Source: a virus. From it: 64,000 bases of DNA. The notes under the pieces were generated by a model. It saw nothing but the letters and a program-made list of their open reading frames with translations, was not told the DNA's origin and searched no databases. The stretch lies in the IMG/VR virus record IMGVR_UViG_3300017991_000104, positions 1 to 64,000 of that record; one strand, given 5' to 3'. Position 1 is the first letter of the stretch. Every line of letters starts with the position of its first letter. The position numbers and the translations under genes were made by a program. This document shows positions 1-8,149 of this stretch, in pieces.

Positions 1-35
1 AACGGGTCTTTTTTATTCTGTAGGACGAGGACATC

Positions 36-287
36 ATGCCTAAGGACGAAGAAAGCTACACCTTTGAGTTGGTAATGTTCAAGCGAGACAGTCGAGGTAA
101 CCCGACTAGTCAGCGTATCTCTAAGAAATCTAACAAAGCAGGAGCGATTGCGGCGTTTTGGTACAAGGAAGGTGCTATTTACGGAAAGAAGCGAAAGAGA
201 AAGACTGATAAAGCTGCGACCAAGGACCAAGCAGACAAAATTCTGACGGAGATGAATAAGAGTACCCCCAATGTCGATAATTCATGA
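36..287 (+). CDS. Hypothetical basic protein, 83 aa
   Basis: I do not recognise this gene. The product is small and Lys/Arg-rich, with a KKRKRK stretch near residue 52 that could bind nucleic acid or simply reflect composition. An AGGA-type site (ggacgagga) precedes the ATG. Its end overlaps the start of the ribonucleotide reductase gene by 17 bases, so the two are probably co-translated. No membrane segment or Cys motif is visible. Confidence 0.65.
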   Translation: MPKDEESYTFELVMFKRDSRGNPTSQRISKKSNKAGAIAAFWYKEGAIYGKKRKRKTDKAATKDQADKILTEMNKSTPNVDNS

Positions 288-3200
288 GTTGCAAAACTAC
301 ACCTTCACATCCAAATACGCTAATCATTTATCAGAGGAGAAACGACGAGAAGACTGGAAGGAATCAGTAGGCCGCGTAGAAGCTATGATGCTTCGTAAGT
401 ATGCAGGGTATGGTGTCGATGATGACATCCGCTTTGCATACGGCATGATGAGAAAGAAGAAGTCGCTAGGGTCACAACGGGCTCTGCAATTCGGTGGCAA
501 GGCAGCAGAGAAACGCAACACTCGTTTGTTTAACTGCACTGGCAGTTTCTGTGACCGGCTGAGATTTTTCCAAGAAGCTTTTTGGCTATTGCTGTGCGGG
601 TGTGGTGTAGGCTACTCCGTTCAGACTCACCATGTAGCTAAGCTTCCACCGCTATACACAGGTAAGCGTAAGGGTACAAAGACCTTTACTATTCCCGACA
701 CTATTGAGGGTTGGGCTGATGCTGTAGGCGTATTGCTTAGCAGTTACTTTCAGGAAGCTGCTGATGATGAGCATGAGAAGTACATCGGCTATTCTATCAA
801 GTTCAAGTATGATAAGATACGCCCAGAAGGCTCCAAGCTTAGTTCAGGTGGCAAGGCCCCTGGTCCTGCACCACTTAGAAAGTCTCTCGAAGCAATCCGT
901 GAACTACTCAAGAGATGCGTCAAGGGTGGACAAACCGGACTCAGGACTATTGATGCCCATGACATTGTCTGCCACGTAGCTGACGCTGTGCTGTCGGGTG
1001 GCATTCGTCGCTCTGCTTGTATCGCTCTATTCAGCTTGGATGACGAGTTGATGATGCGGTGTAAAAGTGGGGATTGGTACGAAGAAAACCCGCAGCGGCA
1101 ACGAGCTAACAACTCTGTGGTGTTGGTTCGTAATAGGTTGAAGTTTGAGGACTTTGACCGTATCGTCCAGCTTATCAGGAAGAATAGGGGCGAACCTGGG
1201 TTTGTTATCACAGATAGTACAGAGATTGCCATTAACCCGTGTCAGCCTGGATGGGCTCAGCTTTTAACCCCAGATGGTATTCGTCCTATGTCCGAGATTA
1301 ATGTGGGAGATGAAATCTGGAGCGAGACTGGCTGGACCAAGGTTCTAAATAAGTGGTCTACTGGTGTCAATAAGGTCTTTAAGTATACGACTAATGGAGG
1401 GGTCTTTTATGGCACCGAGGGACACCGTTTAGTAAGTAATGGTCAGAAGATAGAAGCTAAGGATGCACCTTCTATAGATACACTTACCTGTGAAGACCGG
1501 CTATACGCTGTGCAGAATAATAATCTACAAGCTATAATGGACGGGCTCGTCATAGGTGATGGGAGTGTACATGCGGCTAGTAACAACTTAGTCTATCTGT
1601 GCATAGGTAAGGATGATGTGATGAGCTACATGGCTGATGCTGTGAGGCCATTGATAGAAAGGCACCGTCCTGGCATCAAGAAGTATGCGTGGGAAGTGAC
1701 TACGACTATTAAGCACTCCGAATTACCCAAGACCCACCTTCGCACAGTGCCGGAAAGGTATATACAGGGTAGCTTTGGAGATAAGTGTTCGTTTCTCAGA
1801 GGGCTTTATTCAGCCAATGGGTCCGTGGTAAGAAATCGTATCACACTCAAGGCCGCTTCTCGTCCGTTGATTGAACAAGTGCAGATGATGCTCTCCTCTA
1901 TTGGCATTCGGTCCTATGTGACAACTAATAAGACCAATAAGGTGGAGTTTGCAAACGGCACATACCAGTGTCGTGAAAGTTATGACCTTAACATTACTGC
2001 TGACCGGGATAAGTTTGCTTTACACATCGGCTTTATACAGAAGTATAAGGATGAAAAGATAAATCTGGATACTGTTAGTAAAGGCAAGAAGGTCACGTAT
2101 GATATTGTAGATGTGGAACTAGTATCTGAGGAGGAGACTTTTGACATCACTGTGGATAATAATACCCACACATATTGGACACAGGGGGTAAATGTATCCA
2201 ACTGCGGCGAGGTTATGTTCTGGCCTGTGTGTATGGTTACTAAGCTGACTGGGTGGGGTTTCTGTAACCTCAGTACAATCAACTGCAAGTTAGTCAAGAC
2301 CGTTGAGGACTTCTACGAGTGTTGTCGGTCTGCGGCTATCAAGGGCACGTTACAGGCTGGGTTTACCGACTTCCACTACCTGGGTGAAACTAGTCAGAAC
2401 ATTGCTAAGCAGGAGGCTCTGATTGGGGTGTCTCTGACCGGGGTAATGGACTCGTATGAAATCGTGCTGGACCCTGAGGTACAACGGAAGGGGGCGAAAA
2501 TAGTCAGGGAGGAGAATGAGCGGATAGCTAAACTCCTGGGTATTAACCCTGCTGCCCGTACTACTCTTGGTAAGCCTGAGGGAACGTCCAGTTTGATGTT
2601 GGGTTGCTCAGTCAGTATGAACGCCCATCATGCCAACCGGTTCCTACGTGGGGTCATTGCGAATCCATTGGAGACTACCTATCAGTACTTCAAGTTACAT
2701 AATCCCCTTGCGTGTGAGCGGTCACTGACTTCGGCTAACGGCAAGGATGAGATGATTCGGTTTCCGATTGAGGTACCCGATGGCTCTAAGACTCGCAACC
2801 AACTTCCCGCGATTGAGATGCTCAAGATTATCCAGAGTACTAAGAAGAATTGGGTAGACCCTGGGCAGAACCGCGATACCTGTGCACAGCCATGGCTATC
2901 CCACAATATATCCAACACGATTACCGTGAAGGATGACGAGTGGGAGGAAGTGACACAGTTCATCTATGATAATAAGGATGACTTCATAGGTGTGACGCTA
3001 TTAAACTATAGTGGTGACCGAGACTATAAGCAAGCACCCTATGTAGAAGTACTAACTTCGCGTCAGATTATACGTGAGTATGGTGACCCCGGTGTGTGGT
3101 GTTCGGGCCTGATTGAACTTGGGCTTGAAGCATTCGACGACGACCTCTGGGATGCCTGTACAGCGATGGAGGATGACGAGTTTCCTACCTCATTAAAAGA

Positions 3201-3465
3201 AAACGTAGGGGATGACTCTGCCGCTCTGTTTAAAGCTTCTCGGCAAGCTAGATTCTATGAGAAAGCTCGCAAGTTTGCCACCAAGTACTTCGATGGCGAC
3301 CTGCGAAGGCTGAGTTACTGCCTCAAAGATGTCTATAACTGGAAGCGTTACTGTGACATTAAGGAAGCTTTTGTGCCCGTTGACTACAAGAAGATGGTCG
3401 AGGAAGAAAACGGGACTAACTTTGAGGGTGAAATGGTATGCAGTGGCGGGAGTTGTGAACTCTAA
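271..3465 (+). CDS. nrdJ: Class II (B12-dependent) ribonucleotide reductase, interrupted by an intein
   Basis: Reduces ribonucleotides to deoxyribonucleotides in the cytoplasm using an adenosylcobalamin radical. The ORF encodes 1064 residues. Removing the intein at residues 324-644 leaves 743, matching the monomeric Lactobacillus-type triphosphate reductase (about 739). Visible landmarks are the N-terminal redox Cys in LFNCTGS (C89), the GGIRRSA segment, the radical-site motif NP-CGE rebuilt by splicing, the GFCNL motif, and a C-terminal redox pair C1057/C1062 in VCSGGSCEL. The thiyl-radical Cys of CGE is the first residue after the intein. The start overlaps the upstream small gene. Class and role are confident; B12 dependence follows from family membership. 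Confidence 0.95.
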   Translation: MSIIHELQNYTFTSKYANHLSEEKRREDWKESVGRVEAMMLRKYAGYGVDDDIRFAYGMMRKKKSLGSQRALQFGGKAAEKRNTRLFNCTGSFCDRLRFFQEAFWLLLCGCGVGYSVQTHHVAKLPPLYTGKRKGTKTFTIPDTIEGWADAVGVLLSSYFQEAADDEHEKYIGYSIKFKYDKIRPEGSKLSSGGKAPGPAPLRKSLEAIRELLKRCVKGGQTGLRTIDAHDIVCHVADAVLSGGIRRSACIALFSLDDELMMRCKSGDWYEENPQRQRANNSVVLVRNRLKFEDFDRIVQLIRKNRGEPGFVITDSTEIAINPCQPGWAQLLTPDGIRPMSEINVGDEIWSETGWTKVLNKWSTGVNKVFKYTTNGGVFYGTEGHRLVSNGQKIEAKDAPSIDTLTCEDRLYAVQNNNLQAIMDGLVIGDGSVHAASNNLVYLCIGKDDVMSYMADAVRPLIERHRPGIKKYAWEVTTTIKHSELPKTHLRTVPERYIQGSFGDKCSFLRGLYSANGSVVRNRITLKAASRPLIEQVQMMLSSIGIRSYVTTNKTNKVEFANGTYQCRESYDLNITADRDKFALHIGFIQKYKDEKINLDTVSKGKKVTYDIVDVELVSEEETFDITVDNNTHTYWTQGVNVSNCGEVMFWPVCMVTKLTGWGFCNLSTINCKLVKTVEDFYECCRSAAIKGTLQAGFTDFHYLGETSQNIAKQEALIGVSLTGVMDSYEIVLDPEVQRKGAKIVREENERIAKLLGINPAARTTLGKPEGTSSLMLGCSVSMNAHHANRFLRGVIANPLETTYQYFKLHNPLACERSLTSANGKDEMIRFPIEVPDGSKTRNQLPAIEMLKIIQSTKKNWVDPGQNRDTCAQPWLSHNISNTITVKDDEWEEVTQFIYDNKDDFIGVTLLNYSGDRDYKQAPYVEVLTSRQIIREYGDPGVWCSGLIELGLEAFDDDLWDACTAMEDDEFPTSLKENVGDDSAALFKASRQARFYEKARKFATKYFDGDLRRLSYCLKDVYNWKRYCDIKEAFVPVDYKKMVEEENGTNFEGEMVCSGGSCEL
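1240..2202 (+). mobile_element. Intein in ribonucleotide reductase (321 aa, LAGLIDADG type)
   Basis: In-frame insertion that starts with Cys (CQPGWAQ...TPDG, block A) and ends GVNVSN before the extein Cys of CGE. Block B contains GTEGHRL. Two dodecapeptide motifs mark a LAGLIDADG endonuclease: GLVIGDGS and GLYSANGS. In the second, the usual catalytic Asp is Asn, which may weaken or abolish cutting. The penultimate residue is Ser rather than the usual His. The reading frame is intact, so splicing is likely to be retained. Confidence 0.93.
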
Positions 3466-3488
3466 GACCTAACGGGAAGGGGCATTAA

Positions 3489-3635
3489 ATGCTGACTAGA
3501 AAAGAACAGCAACGTCTGAAGCATATGAGGTTTGTGGCACACTTGGAGAAGGCTAGTCGTATCGTGGCTACATGGCCGTTGTGGAAGCAGAATTTACTTA
3601 GCAACTCGCTGTCCAGCAAAAGGGTGACACAATGA
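3489..3635 (+). CDS. Microprotein with WPLWK motif, copy A (48 aa)
   Basis: Short gene that starts MLTRKEQQRLKHM, preceded by an AAGGGG-type site. Its first 34 residues are identical to a second gene at 24052-24189, while the DNA differs at 12 codons, all silent. This shows selection on the protein and makes it a real gene. The product is basic and probably helical, with a W-P-x-W-K motif near residue 29. Function unknown. It overlaps the next gene by 4 bases. Confidence 0.8.
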   Translation: MLTRKEQQRLKHMRFVAHLEKASRIVATWPLWKQNLLSNSLSSKRVTQ

Positions 3636-3979
3636 AAGTAATAATTGCAGGGTCAAGGAACTTCAAGGATTACGAGTTGCTAAAGAAGAAGATGGACTTC
3701 TTCAACAGTAATGGGAAGATAACCGAAGTGGTAAGCGGGGCAGCTAGGGGAGCGGATACCCTTGGTGAGAAGTGGGCTGAGGAGCGAGACATTCCTATCA
3801 AGTCCTGCCCTGCTAACTGGGCTAAGTTGGGTAGGTCTGCGGGTTATATACGCAATAAGGAAATGGCTGAGTATGCAGATGCTCTAGTAGCCTTCTGGGA
3901 CGGAGTATCAAGAGGCACTAACCATACCATCGACATCATGACAGAGATGGGTAAACCAATCCGCATTGTGAATTTTTGA
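3632..3979 (+). CDS. SLOG-family (DUF2493/YspA-like) nucleotide-binding protein
   Basis: 115 residues starting MKVIIAGSRNF, the typical opening of the DUF2493/YspA branch of the SLOG (SMF/DprA-LOG) Rossmann-like superfamily. The conserved SGAARGADTLGEKWA segment (around 36-50) is the predicted nucleotide-binding loop, and the C-terminal GTNHTID region is also typical. These proteins are thought to bind or process nucleotide-derived ligands, but the exact role is unknown. The ATG overlaps the stop of the microprotein gene, so translation is probably coupled. Confidence 0.85.
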   Translation: MKVIIAGSRNFKDYELLKKKMDFFNSNGKITEVVSGAARGADTLGEKWAEERDIPIKSCPANWAKLGRSAGYIRNKEMAEYADALVAFWDGVSRGTNHTIDIMTEMGKPIRIVNF

Positions 3980-4015
3980 GATTTTTAGTGATTTTTTACC
4001 GCTTTGGGGTATAAT
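3976..4015 (+). promoter_or_regulatory. Probable promoter for tRNA-Tyr
   Basis: A perfect TATAAT lies at 4010-4015, 10 bases before the tRNA 5' end. No good TTGACA sits at 17 bp spacing. Instead, two T-tracts (3982-3986 and 3992-3997) occupy the upstream region. The same layout (TTTGA, then T5, then T6-7, then TATAAT about 30 bp on) occurs upstream of ssb. Confidence 0.55.
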
Positions 4016-4024
4016 AGAGTACGA

Positions 4025-4108
4025 GCGTTGGCATTGGGCATTGGCGAGCCCAAGTGACTGTAAATCACCCGCCAAACGGCTGTGTAGGTTCGACTCCTAC
4101 CCGACGCA
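4025..4108 (+). tRNA. tRNA-Tyr (anticodon GTA)
   Basis: An 84-nt cloverleaf can be folded by eye. The acceptor arms GCGTTGG and CCGACGC pair with one G-T. The anticodon loop CTGTAAA holds GTA at 4060-4062. A long variable arm (GCC AAAC GGC) is expected for bacterial tRNA-Tyr. The T arm is GTAGG TTCGACT CCTAC, and the discriminator base is A. CCA is not encoded. The lower pair of the anticodon stem is an A-C mismatch. Confidence 0.93.
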
Positions 4109-4157
4109 CTTCCTAACCCTTTTCACCGCATAATCCTCCGAAGCAAAGGGCCACTTT

Positions 4158-4238
4158 ATGTCAGATGAAGCTCATGCTGTGTTGATGTTCGTATTCCTAG
4201 TTATCGCTCTGCCTCTTGGTTTTATTTTTGGGCTATGA
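4158..4238 (+). CDS. Single-span membrane peptide, 26 aa
   Basis: Very short ORF (MSDEAHAVLMF...) with a hydrophobic stretch rich in Val, Leu, Ile and Phe from about residue 8 to 26, enough for one membrane span. The ribosome site is weak (gcaaaggg). It fills the gap between the tRNA and the next gene. Similar tiny membrane peptides occur at 20488 and 22128. Could be chance. Confidence 0.4.
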   Translation: MSDEAHAVLMFVFLVIALPLGFIFGL

Positions 4239-4252
4239 TTGGGAGGTGCCCT

Positions 4253-4336
4253 GTGAGATACACTATTCCTGAAACAGTGACCCTAGTAGGAAATAATAAG
4301 GAGTGGGATGATGGTACAAATTGTACTCAAGACTAA
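4253..4336 (+). CDS. Possible tiny gene, 27 aa
   Basis: GTG-started ORF behind GGGAGGTG, ending inside the next gene in another frame. No recognisable feature. The good ribosome site is the only support; the site could instead be a remnant or leader element. Confidence 0.25.
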   Translation: MRYTIPETVTLVGNNKEWDDGTNCTQD

Positions 4337-4559
4337 GCCACTACCCAAGACTCCCGAAGAATGGGAAGCATGGTCGGAGGAATTGCACGAATATCTAATG
4401 CGAAAGATGGCCAATGCTGAGGAATTTGAAAGGGTAAGCCGAGAATCTATAGAGAACGATGAGACAAGAATCATAGGCAAGTCAGCAGCGGATATCATGG
4501 ACGAAGCTGGTGTACCAAATGCCTTGGAAGGACGAACCTTAAACCTGAGGACTAAGTAA
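4311..4559 (+). CDS. Hypothetical protein, 82 aa
   Basis: Acidic, probably helical small protein beginning MVQIVLKTKPLPKTPEEW. Two ATGs occur in tandem (4308 and 4311). The second is 7 bases from AAGGAG (4298-4303) and is preferred. It ends in TAATG, sharing a base with the start of the zinc-ribbon gene. No family recognised. Confidence 0.6.
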   Translation: MVQIVLKTKPLPKTPEEWEAWSEELHEYLMRKMANAEEFERVSRESIENDETRIIGKSAADIMDEAGVPNALEGRTLNLRTK

Positions 4560-5005
4560 TGCCTGAGTATACCTTTGAATGCCCTGATTGTAATGCTATC
4601 TTCGTATACTTCATGAGAATGGCTGAGTATGATGCGGCTCAAACATGTGACCAGTGCGGGGGCGACCTCAAGAGAAACTACCAAGCCGACCTCCCGCGTG
4701 GCAATGTGAAGTTGAATCCGACTGATATCCATTGCCCGATGACGATTGGTGAGCTTGCCCAGATGAACACCGAGACTATCTCGGCTGATGAGCGACGGGC
4801 TATCTATGAGAAGAACAACGCATACAAAGGTCATGGCGAGGGCGAAGATACGCGGGGTAAGCATAAGCGTGTGCTTAAGCGTCATTATGACCCGAACCTG
4901 ACATCCGAACATGCCAAGGCTAACCCGCCAAGGCAATCTTACCCAGGGGAAACTCGGCGTAAGATACAAAAGAAGAAGAGGACGCAAAAGAAGAAGGATA
5001 AGTAA
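4559..5005 (+). CDS. FmdB-like zinc-ribbon protein
   Basis: 148 residues. The N-terminus MPEYTFECPDC...F...M...CDQCGG is a classic FmdB-type zinc ribbon (CxxC pairs at about 9-12 and 34-37), a domain common in phages and bacteria with little known function. The remainder is hydrophilic and ends in a Lys-rich tail (KIQKKKRTQKKKDK) that could contact nucleic acid. Start and previous stop overlap (TAATG). Confidence 0.75.
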   Translation: MPEYTFECPDCNAIFVYFMRMAEYDAAQTCDQCGGDLKRNYQADLPRGNVKLNPTDIHCPMTIGELAQMNTETISADERRAIYEKNNAYKGHGEGEDTRGKHKRVLKRHYDPNLTSEHAKANPPRQSYPGETRRKIQKKKRTQKKKDK

Positions 5006-5007
5006 TC

Positions 5008-5229
5008 ATGCCAGAAGCAGTTATACTGATTAAGGTAGAGGTTAAGGAATCTCCAGCCACTATAGGACGCAATGGTGGCAGCAAGGTCATAGCATTCCAA
5101 GCTGATGACTATGCAACACTCGCCAATAAAATCCAACTATTCATGAAAGGTGTAGCTAATGCCTACCAAGAAGTCGAAGAAGAAAACGGCGAAAGCCAAG
5201 AAACCGAAGAAGAAAACACAGGAGATTGA
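5008..5229 (+). CDS. Hypothetical protein with acidic overprinted tail, 73 aa
   Basis: Unknown protein. Residues 1-50 look like a small mixed alpha/beta fold (MPEAVILIKVEVKES...). The last 22 residues are almost all Glu, Gln, Asn and Thr. They are encoded by the same bases as the Lys-rich start of the next gene read in the +1 frame (71-base overlap). The acidic tail may therefore be a by-product of overlapping coding. Confidence 0.55.
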   Translation: MPEAVILIKVEVKESPATIGRNGGSKVIAFQADDYATLANKIQLFMKGVANAYQEVEEENGESQETEEENTGD

Positions 5230-5749
5230 GGCTCCTCGGGTAGCCCCTGATGACTCTCAGCCTGTTCAGATTCAGTCATCGCGTGTGCGGCCCTCTGACC
5301 TAGCGGAAGCCGTAAGGCCCATCCGTAAGCAGGAAAAGGTAACCGTACCCTCTGACCGTCCAGTGATTGCCTACACTATGAACGACGCTAAGTCGATGAC
5401 GATGAACGAGTTCATGCATAAGGACCAGGATGGTAACTGGGTCTTGGAGGATGTTCCGTATGATGACAGTGACAATGTCCTCCCCGCTGAGAAGCGTGAT
5501 GAAGCATTCGCCAAGGAAGTCTTCACGAGAGAGCGTGTCAAGTACTTCGTTAAGCGTAACTCGCGTGGTCGCTTCCTAAACCCGATGGGTATGTTCTCTG
5601 AGATGCGACATGCTAAGGAAATGCACTCGGCTGGTACTGCTGAGTGGACATATCGAGAGGTTAACAAGAAGGTATTCGTATTGTACCTGACATTCCTCAA
5701 GACTAAGAATCAGGCTTGGCTTCTTAATGCTGAGCGGGAGGCTGTGTAA
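5159..5749 (+). CDS. Hypothetical protein with Lys-rich N-terminus, 196 aa
   Basis: Unrecognised. Residues 1-20 are Lys/Ala-rich (MPTKKSKKKTAKAKKPKKK), then a proline-containing linker, then a hydrophilic region with aromatic residues towards the C-terminus (WTYREVNKKVFVLYL). An AAGGTG site precedes the ATG. It overlaps the upstream gene by 71 bases and the downstream gene by one base. A basic tail plus a small domain fits a DNA-binding accessory protein, but that is inference. Confidence 0.65.
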   Translation: MPTKKSKKKTAKAKKPKKKTQEIEAPRVAPDDSQPVQIQSSRVRPSDLAEAVRPIRKQEKVTVPSDRPVIAYTMNDAKSMTMNEFMHKDQDGNWVLEDVPYDDSDNVLPAEKRDEAFAKEVFTRERVKYFVKRNSRGRFLNPMGMFSEMRHAKEMHSAGTAEWTYREVNKKVFVLYLTFLKTKNQAWLLNAEREAV

Positions 5750-6369
5750 TGAATCGGAAAGGACGACTGACCAATGTTGACAAGTATACCATACAGGGTA
5801 TGGTTGCTGACGAAAAGAGCCCCGAAGAAATTAGTAAGGCTCTTGGTCGCAAGCCCGAGACTATTCAAAAGTATATTGACACAGAACTTCGTGATGTGCA
5901 GGAGACTGTGGCGTATGCTCAGATGCAAGCGTTGAAGAAGGAACTGGCTGACCGCGATGCTGAGATTGCAGAGCTAAAGGAGCAGGTTCCCAAGAAGCTG
6001 CCGAAGGGAGAAATCGCTGCTGCTGCCATTCGTGAGTTGCGGAAGCGTGGTTACCCGAAGGCTGATGCTGAGAAGTTAGTCATTGCAGCATGGGAGAGTG
6101 CGGAAAAGAAGTTCGACGAAGTGGATAAGCTCGTTGAAGCTGCACTCGCTAAGCCCATGGACGCACGAGACTTGATGCACATGAGGACTATGGTTAAGGG
6201 CGATAAGGGAGTTGCTGTGATGACCGAAGCTGCTTCGGCACGCGGTGATAATCTCTTGGACAGATATCCACAGGACAGTGTGGCAGAGGGTGTGGTTGCT
6301 CGTACATCGAAGCCAGCCATCTACCACCCAGACCAAGGAAAGATGAGCGATGGCACAGTCCCAGACTGA
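5749..6369 (+). CDS. Putative helix-turn-helix / coiled-coil protein, 206 aa
   Basis: Residues 10-45 (TIQGMVADEKSPEEISKALGRKP) resemble a helix-turn-helix of the kind in sigma-4-like or transposase DNA-binding domains. A coiled coil follows (QALKKELADRDAEIAELKEQV, about 60-80). The C-terminal half is helical with KFDEVDKLVEAAL and no known motif. It sits just ahead of the RecA-like gene and overlaps the next ORF by 20 bases. A role in transcription or recombination is possible but not shown. Confidence 0.65.
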   Translation: MNRKGRLTNVDKYTIQGMVADEKSPEEISKALGRKPETIQKYIDTELRDVQETVAYAQMQALKKELADRDAEIAELKEQVPKKLPKGEIAAAAIRELRKRGYPKADAEKLVIAAWESAEKKFDEVDKLVEAALAKPMDARDLMHMRTMVKGDKGVAVMTEAASARGDNLLDRYPQDSVAEGVVARTSKPAIYHPDQGKMSDGTVPD

Positions 6370-6835
6370 GAAATCGAGCTACCCTTCTAGGTATTCCCCT
6401 GGTGCCTTCGTCACAGCGGCTCAGTATATTATTGAGCTAGTCTGTGAACGAAAGGCCGCACAGAATTGTGTTGACTTACCTATGAAGTTTTGGAAACAGA
6501 AAGAGTGGGCGGGTTTCTTCCGCTCCCAGTTGCGTAAGTGTCATAAACTTCTCAAGAGCTATGATGCTCAGGCTATCATTGAAGCACTGCAAGATAAGCA
6601 GTGTAAGAATGTGTACTCATTGTTTGCCCCATGGCTAGAGGATATCATTGCGTTGAAGCAGAAAGCCCTCGAAGCTAAGAAGGCAGTCTCTGAATACCAG
6701 CAGCCAATTAAGGTCAACAGGGAAGCTAAGGAACATAAGCAACGTCCACGGCGTATCAAAAATAACCTACTAGCGACGTTGGAGGAAATAGATGGCGAAG
6801 AAAGCAGCACCAAAAGGGAAACCCAAGAAGAATAA
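6350..6835 (+). CDS. Hypothetical protein, 161 aa
   Basis: Unrecognised helical protein with several aromatic residues (MKFWKQKEWAGFFRSQL around residues 45-61). The C-terminus turns acidic (EEIDGEESSTKRETQEE) where it shares 44 bases with the Lys-rich start of the RecA-like gene in the +1 frame. Its position directly before recA-like and after an HTH protein suggests a recombination accessory role, unproven. Confidence 0.65.
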   Translation: MAQSQTEKSSYPSRYSPGAFVTAAQYIIELVCERKAAQNCVDLPMKFWKQKEWAGFFRSQLRKCHKLLKSYDAQAIIEALQDKQCKNVYSLFAPWLEDIIALKQKALEAKKAVSEYQQPIKVNREAKEHKQRPRRIKNNLLATLEEIDGEESSTKRETQEE

Positions 6836-7820
6836 GTTTGGTGACAATGTTGTACTTGGTTCCGAGTTTGCGGAAACAGAACCGACAATCATCCCGTTGA
6901 GCCCACGCCTGGATATCATTCTAGGTGGTGGTGTACCCGAAGGTAGTGTGGTCATCTTCACGGGTCAGCCCAAGGTGGGCAAGACGGTGTCGGCCCTATC
7001 ATTGGCATCAAATGCTCAGCAGGAAGCTAACTGGGGCGAGTTGTGCCCAAACGGCAGGGACGTATTTTACTATGATATTGAGGCTCGCTTTAAACCGCGA
7101 GATATCAATGGGATTAAGGGCCTGGATAAGGACCGCTTCCACATTGTGAAGTCTGAGCCTGGGAAAATCCTTCGTGGTGAGGACTTCCTGCAAAGGGCAG
7201 ATGAGAACATCAATAAGTATGTGGGTAGCGTCCACATCATTGACTCTTTTTCCGCACTATGTACTGAGGCTGAGTTGACCACCGGGATGGATAAGATGCA
7301 GCGTGCTGACGGACCTAAGCTAATTGCTAAGTTCTGTCGCAAGGTATGTAACATCGTTCCGGTGAATAAGAATATCGTCATCGGTGTAACCCACTTGATG
7401 GGCAACCCTAGCGGTAAAGGCAAGGCATTCAAGGAGAAGAGTGGGCAAGCGATTGCCTACGCTGTGGATGTTAAGCTGCATGCCCTCTTCCATGAAAAGT
7501 GGATTGAGGGTGACACTCAGGTTGGACAGACTGTCCACTGGGAATGTATGACCTCTGCCATTGGGCCACCTGGGCGTAAGCTCGACAGTTGGATTCGCTA
7601 TGGAGAGGGCATCGACAGAGAGTTGGAGTTGCTGTTACTAGCTAAGGACTTCGGGCTCGTCAATGTCAACGGTGCGTGGTACACGTTCCTTGATGGAGAG
7701 GGCGAAGAGATAGCCAAGGCACAGGGCAAGGAGAAATCCGCCCACTTACTTAAGGAAGACACTGAGTTGCGAGAGAAACTTCAAGTAGCACTAGGGAATC
7801 TCTTAGGGAGGACAGTATGA
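6792..7820 (+). CDS. RecA/RadA-like recombinase
   Basis: 342 residues with a RecA-fold ATPase core. Walker A is GQPKVGKT at 58-65. A Walker B-like strand is VHIIDSFSAL near 148, and conserved IVIGVTHLMGNP near 197 resembles the region that precedes the DNA-binding loops. The Lys-rich N-terminus (MAKKAAPKGKPKKNK) replaces the usual RecA N-terminal helix domain. The expected role is strand exchange on SSB-coated DNA during phage recombination-dependent replication or repair. Neighbours include a nuclease and DnaB. It could be closer to UvsX or RadA than to RecA proper. Confidence 0.85.
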   Translation: MAKKAAPKGKPKKNKFGDNVVLGSEFAETEPTIIPLSPRLDIILGGGVPEGSVVIFTGQPKVGKTVSALSLASNAQQEANWGELCPNGRDVFYYDIEARFKPRDINGIKGLDKDRFHIVKSEPGKILRGEDFLQRADENINKYVGSVHIIDSFSALCTEAELTTGMDKMQRADGPKLIAKFCRKVCNIVPVNKNIVIGVTHLMGNPSGKGKAFKEKSGQAIAYAVDVKLHALFHEKWIEGDTQVGQTVHWECMTSAIGPPGRKLDSWIRYGEGIDRELELLLLAKDFGLVNVNGAWYTFLDGEGEEIAKAQGKEKSAHLLKEDTELREKLQVALGNLLGRTV

Positions 7821-8149
7821 AGTACTGCAAGAACTGTGAACATTGGCAGCAGGGGAAAATGTACTTGACACATGACTATGACACAGAGGGTAATAAAATA
7901 GGGTCATCGTGGTCATCTAGTCACCATCCAGCATTTGGCGATGACCTTATAGGGGTTCGCATGGGTATCTTTGGCAACTGCCTTAGTGACAAGTTTGTTT
8001 ATGAAGACCCAGAGGGTGATGACCGTAACTATGACACACCAGATGATGGTCTGATGTACTGGGACGGGGAATGCTGGAGAGCATATTTCCAAACTGGTCA
8101 GCATTTCTCCTGTTGTCACTGGAAGGAATTGAAGAATGAAGGTAGTTGA
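7817..8149 (+). CDS. Hypothetical Cys-rich protein, 110 aa
   Basis: Starts MKYCKNCEHW and contains further Cys residues around 53, 86 and 98-99 (FSCCHW), so a zinc or iron site is likely. Strong site GGGAGG before the ATG. It overlaps recA-like by four bases (ATGA). Function unknown; many phages carry similar CxxCxxW small proteins. Confidence 0.65.
   Translation: MKYCKNCEHWQQGKMYLTHDYDTEGNKIGSSWSSSHHPAFGDDLIGVRMGIFGNCLSDKFVYEDPEGDDRNYDTPDDGLMYWDGECWRAYFQTGQHFSCCHWKELKNEGS

Noticed and set aside
4283-4987. 234-residue minus-strand ORF
   Set aside because: Antisense to two plausible plus-strand genes with good starts; composition (Leu/Ser-rich) is typical of a shadow frame.
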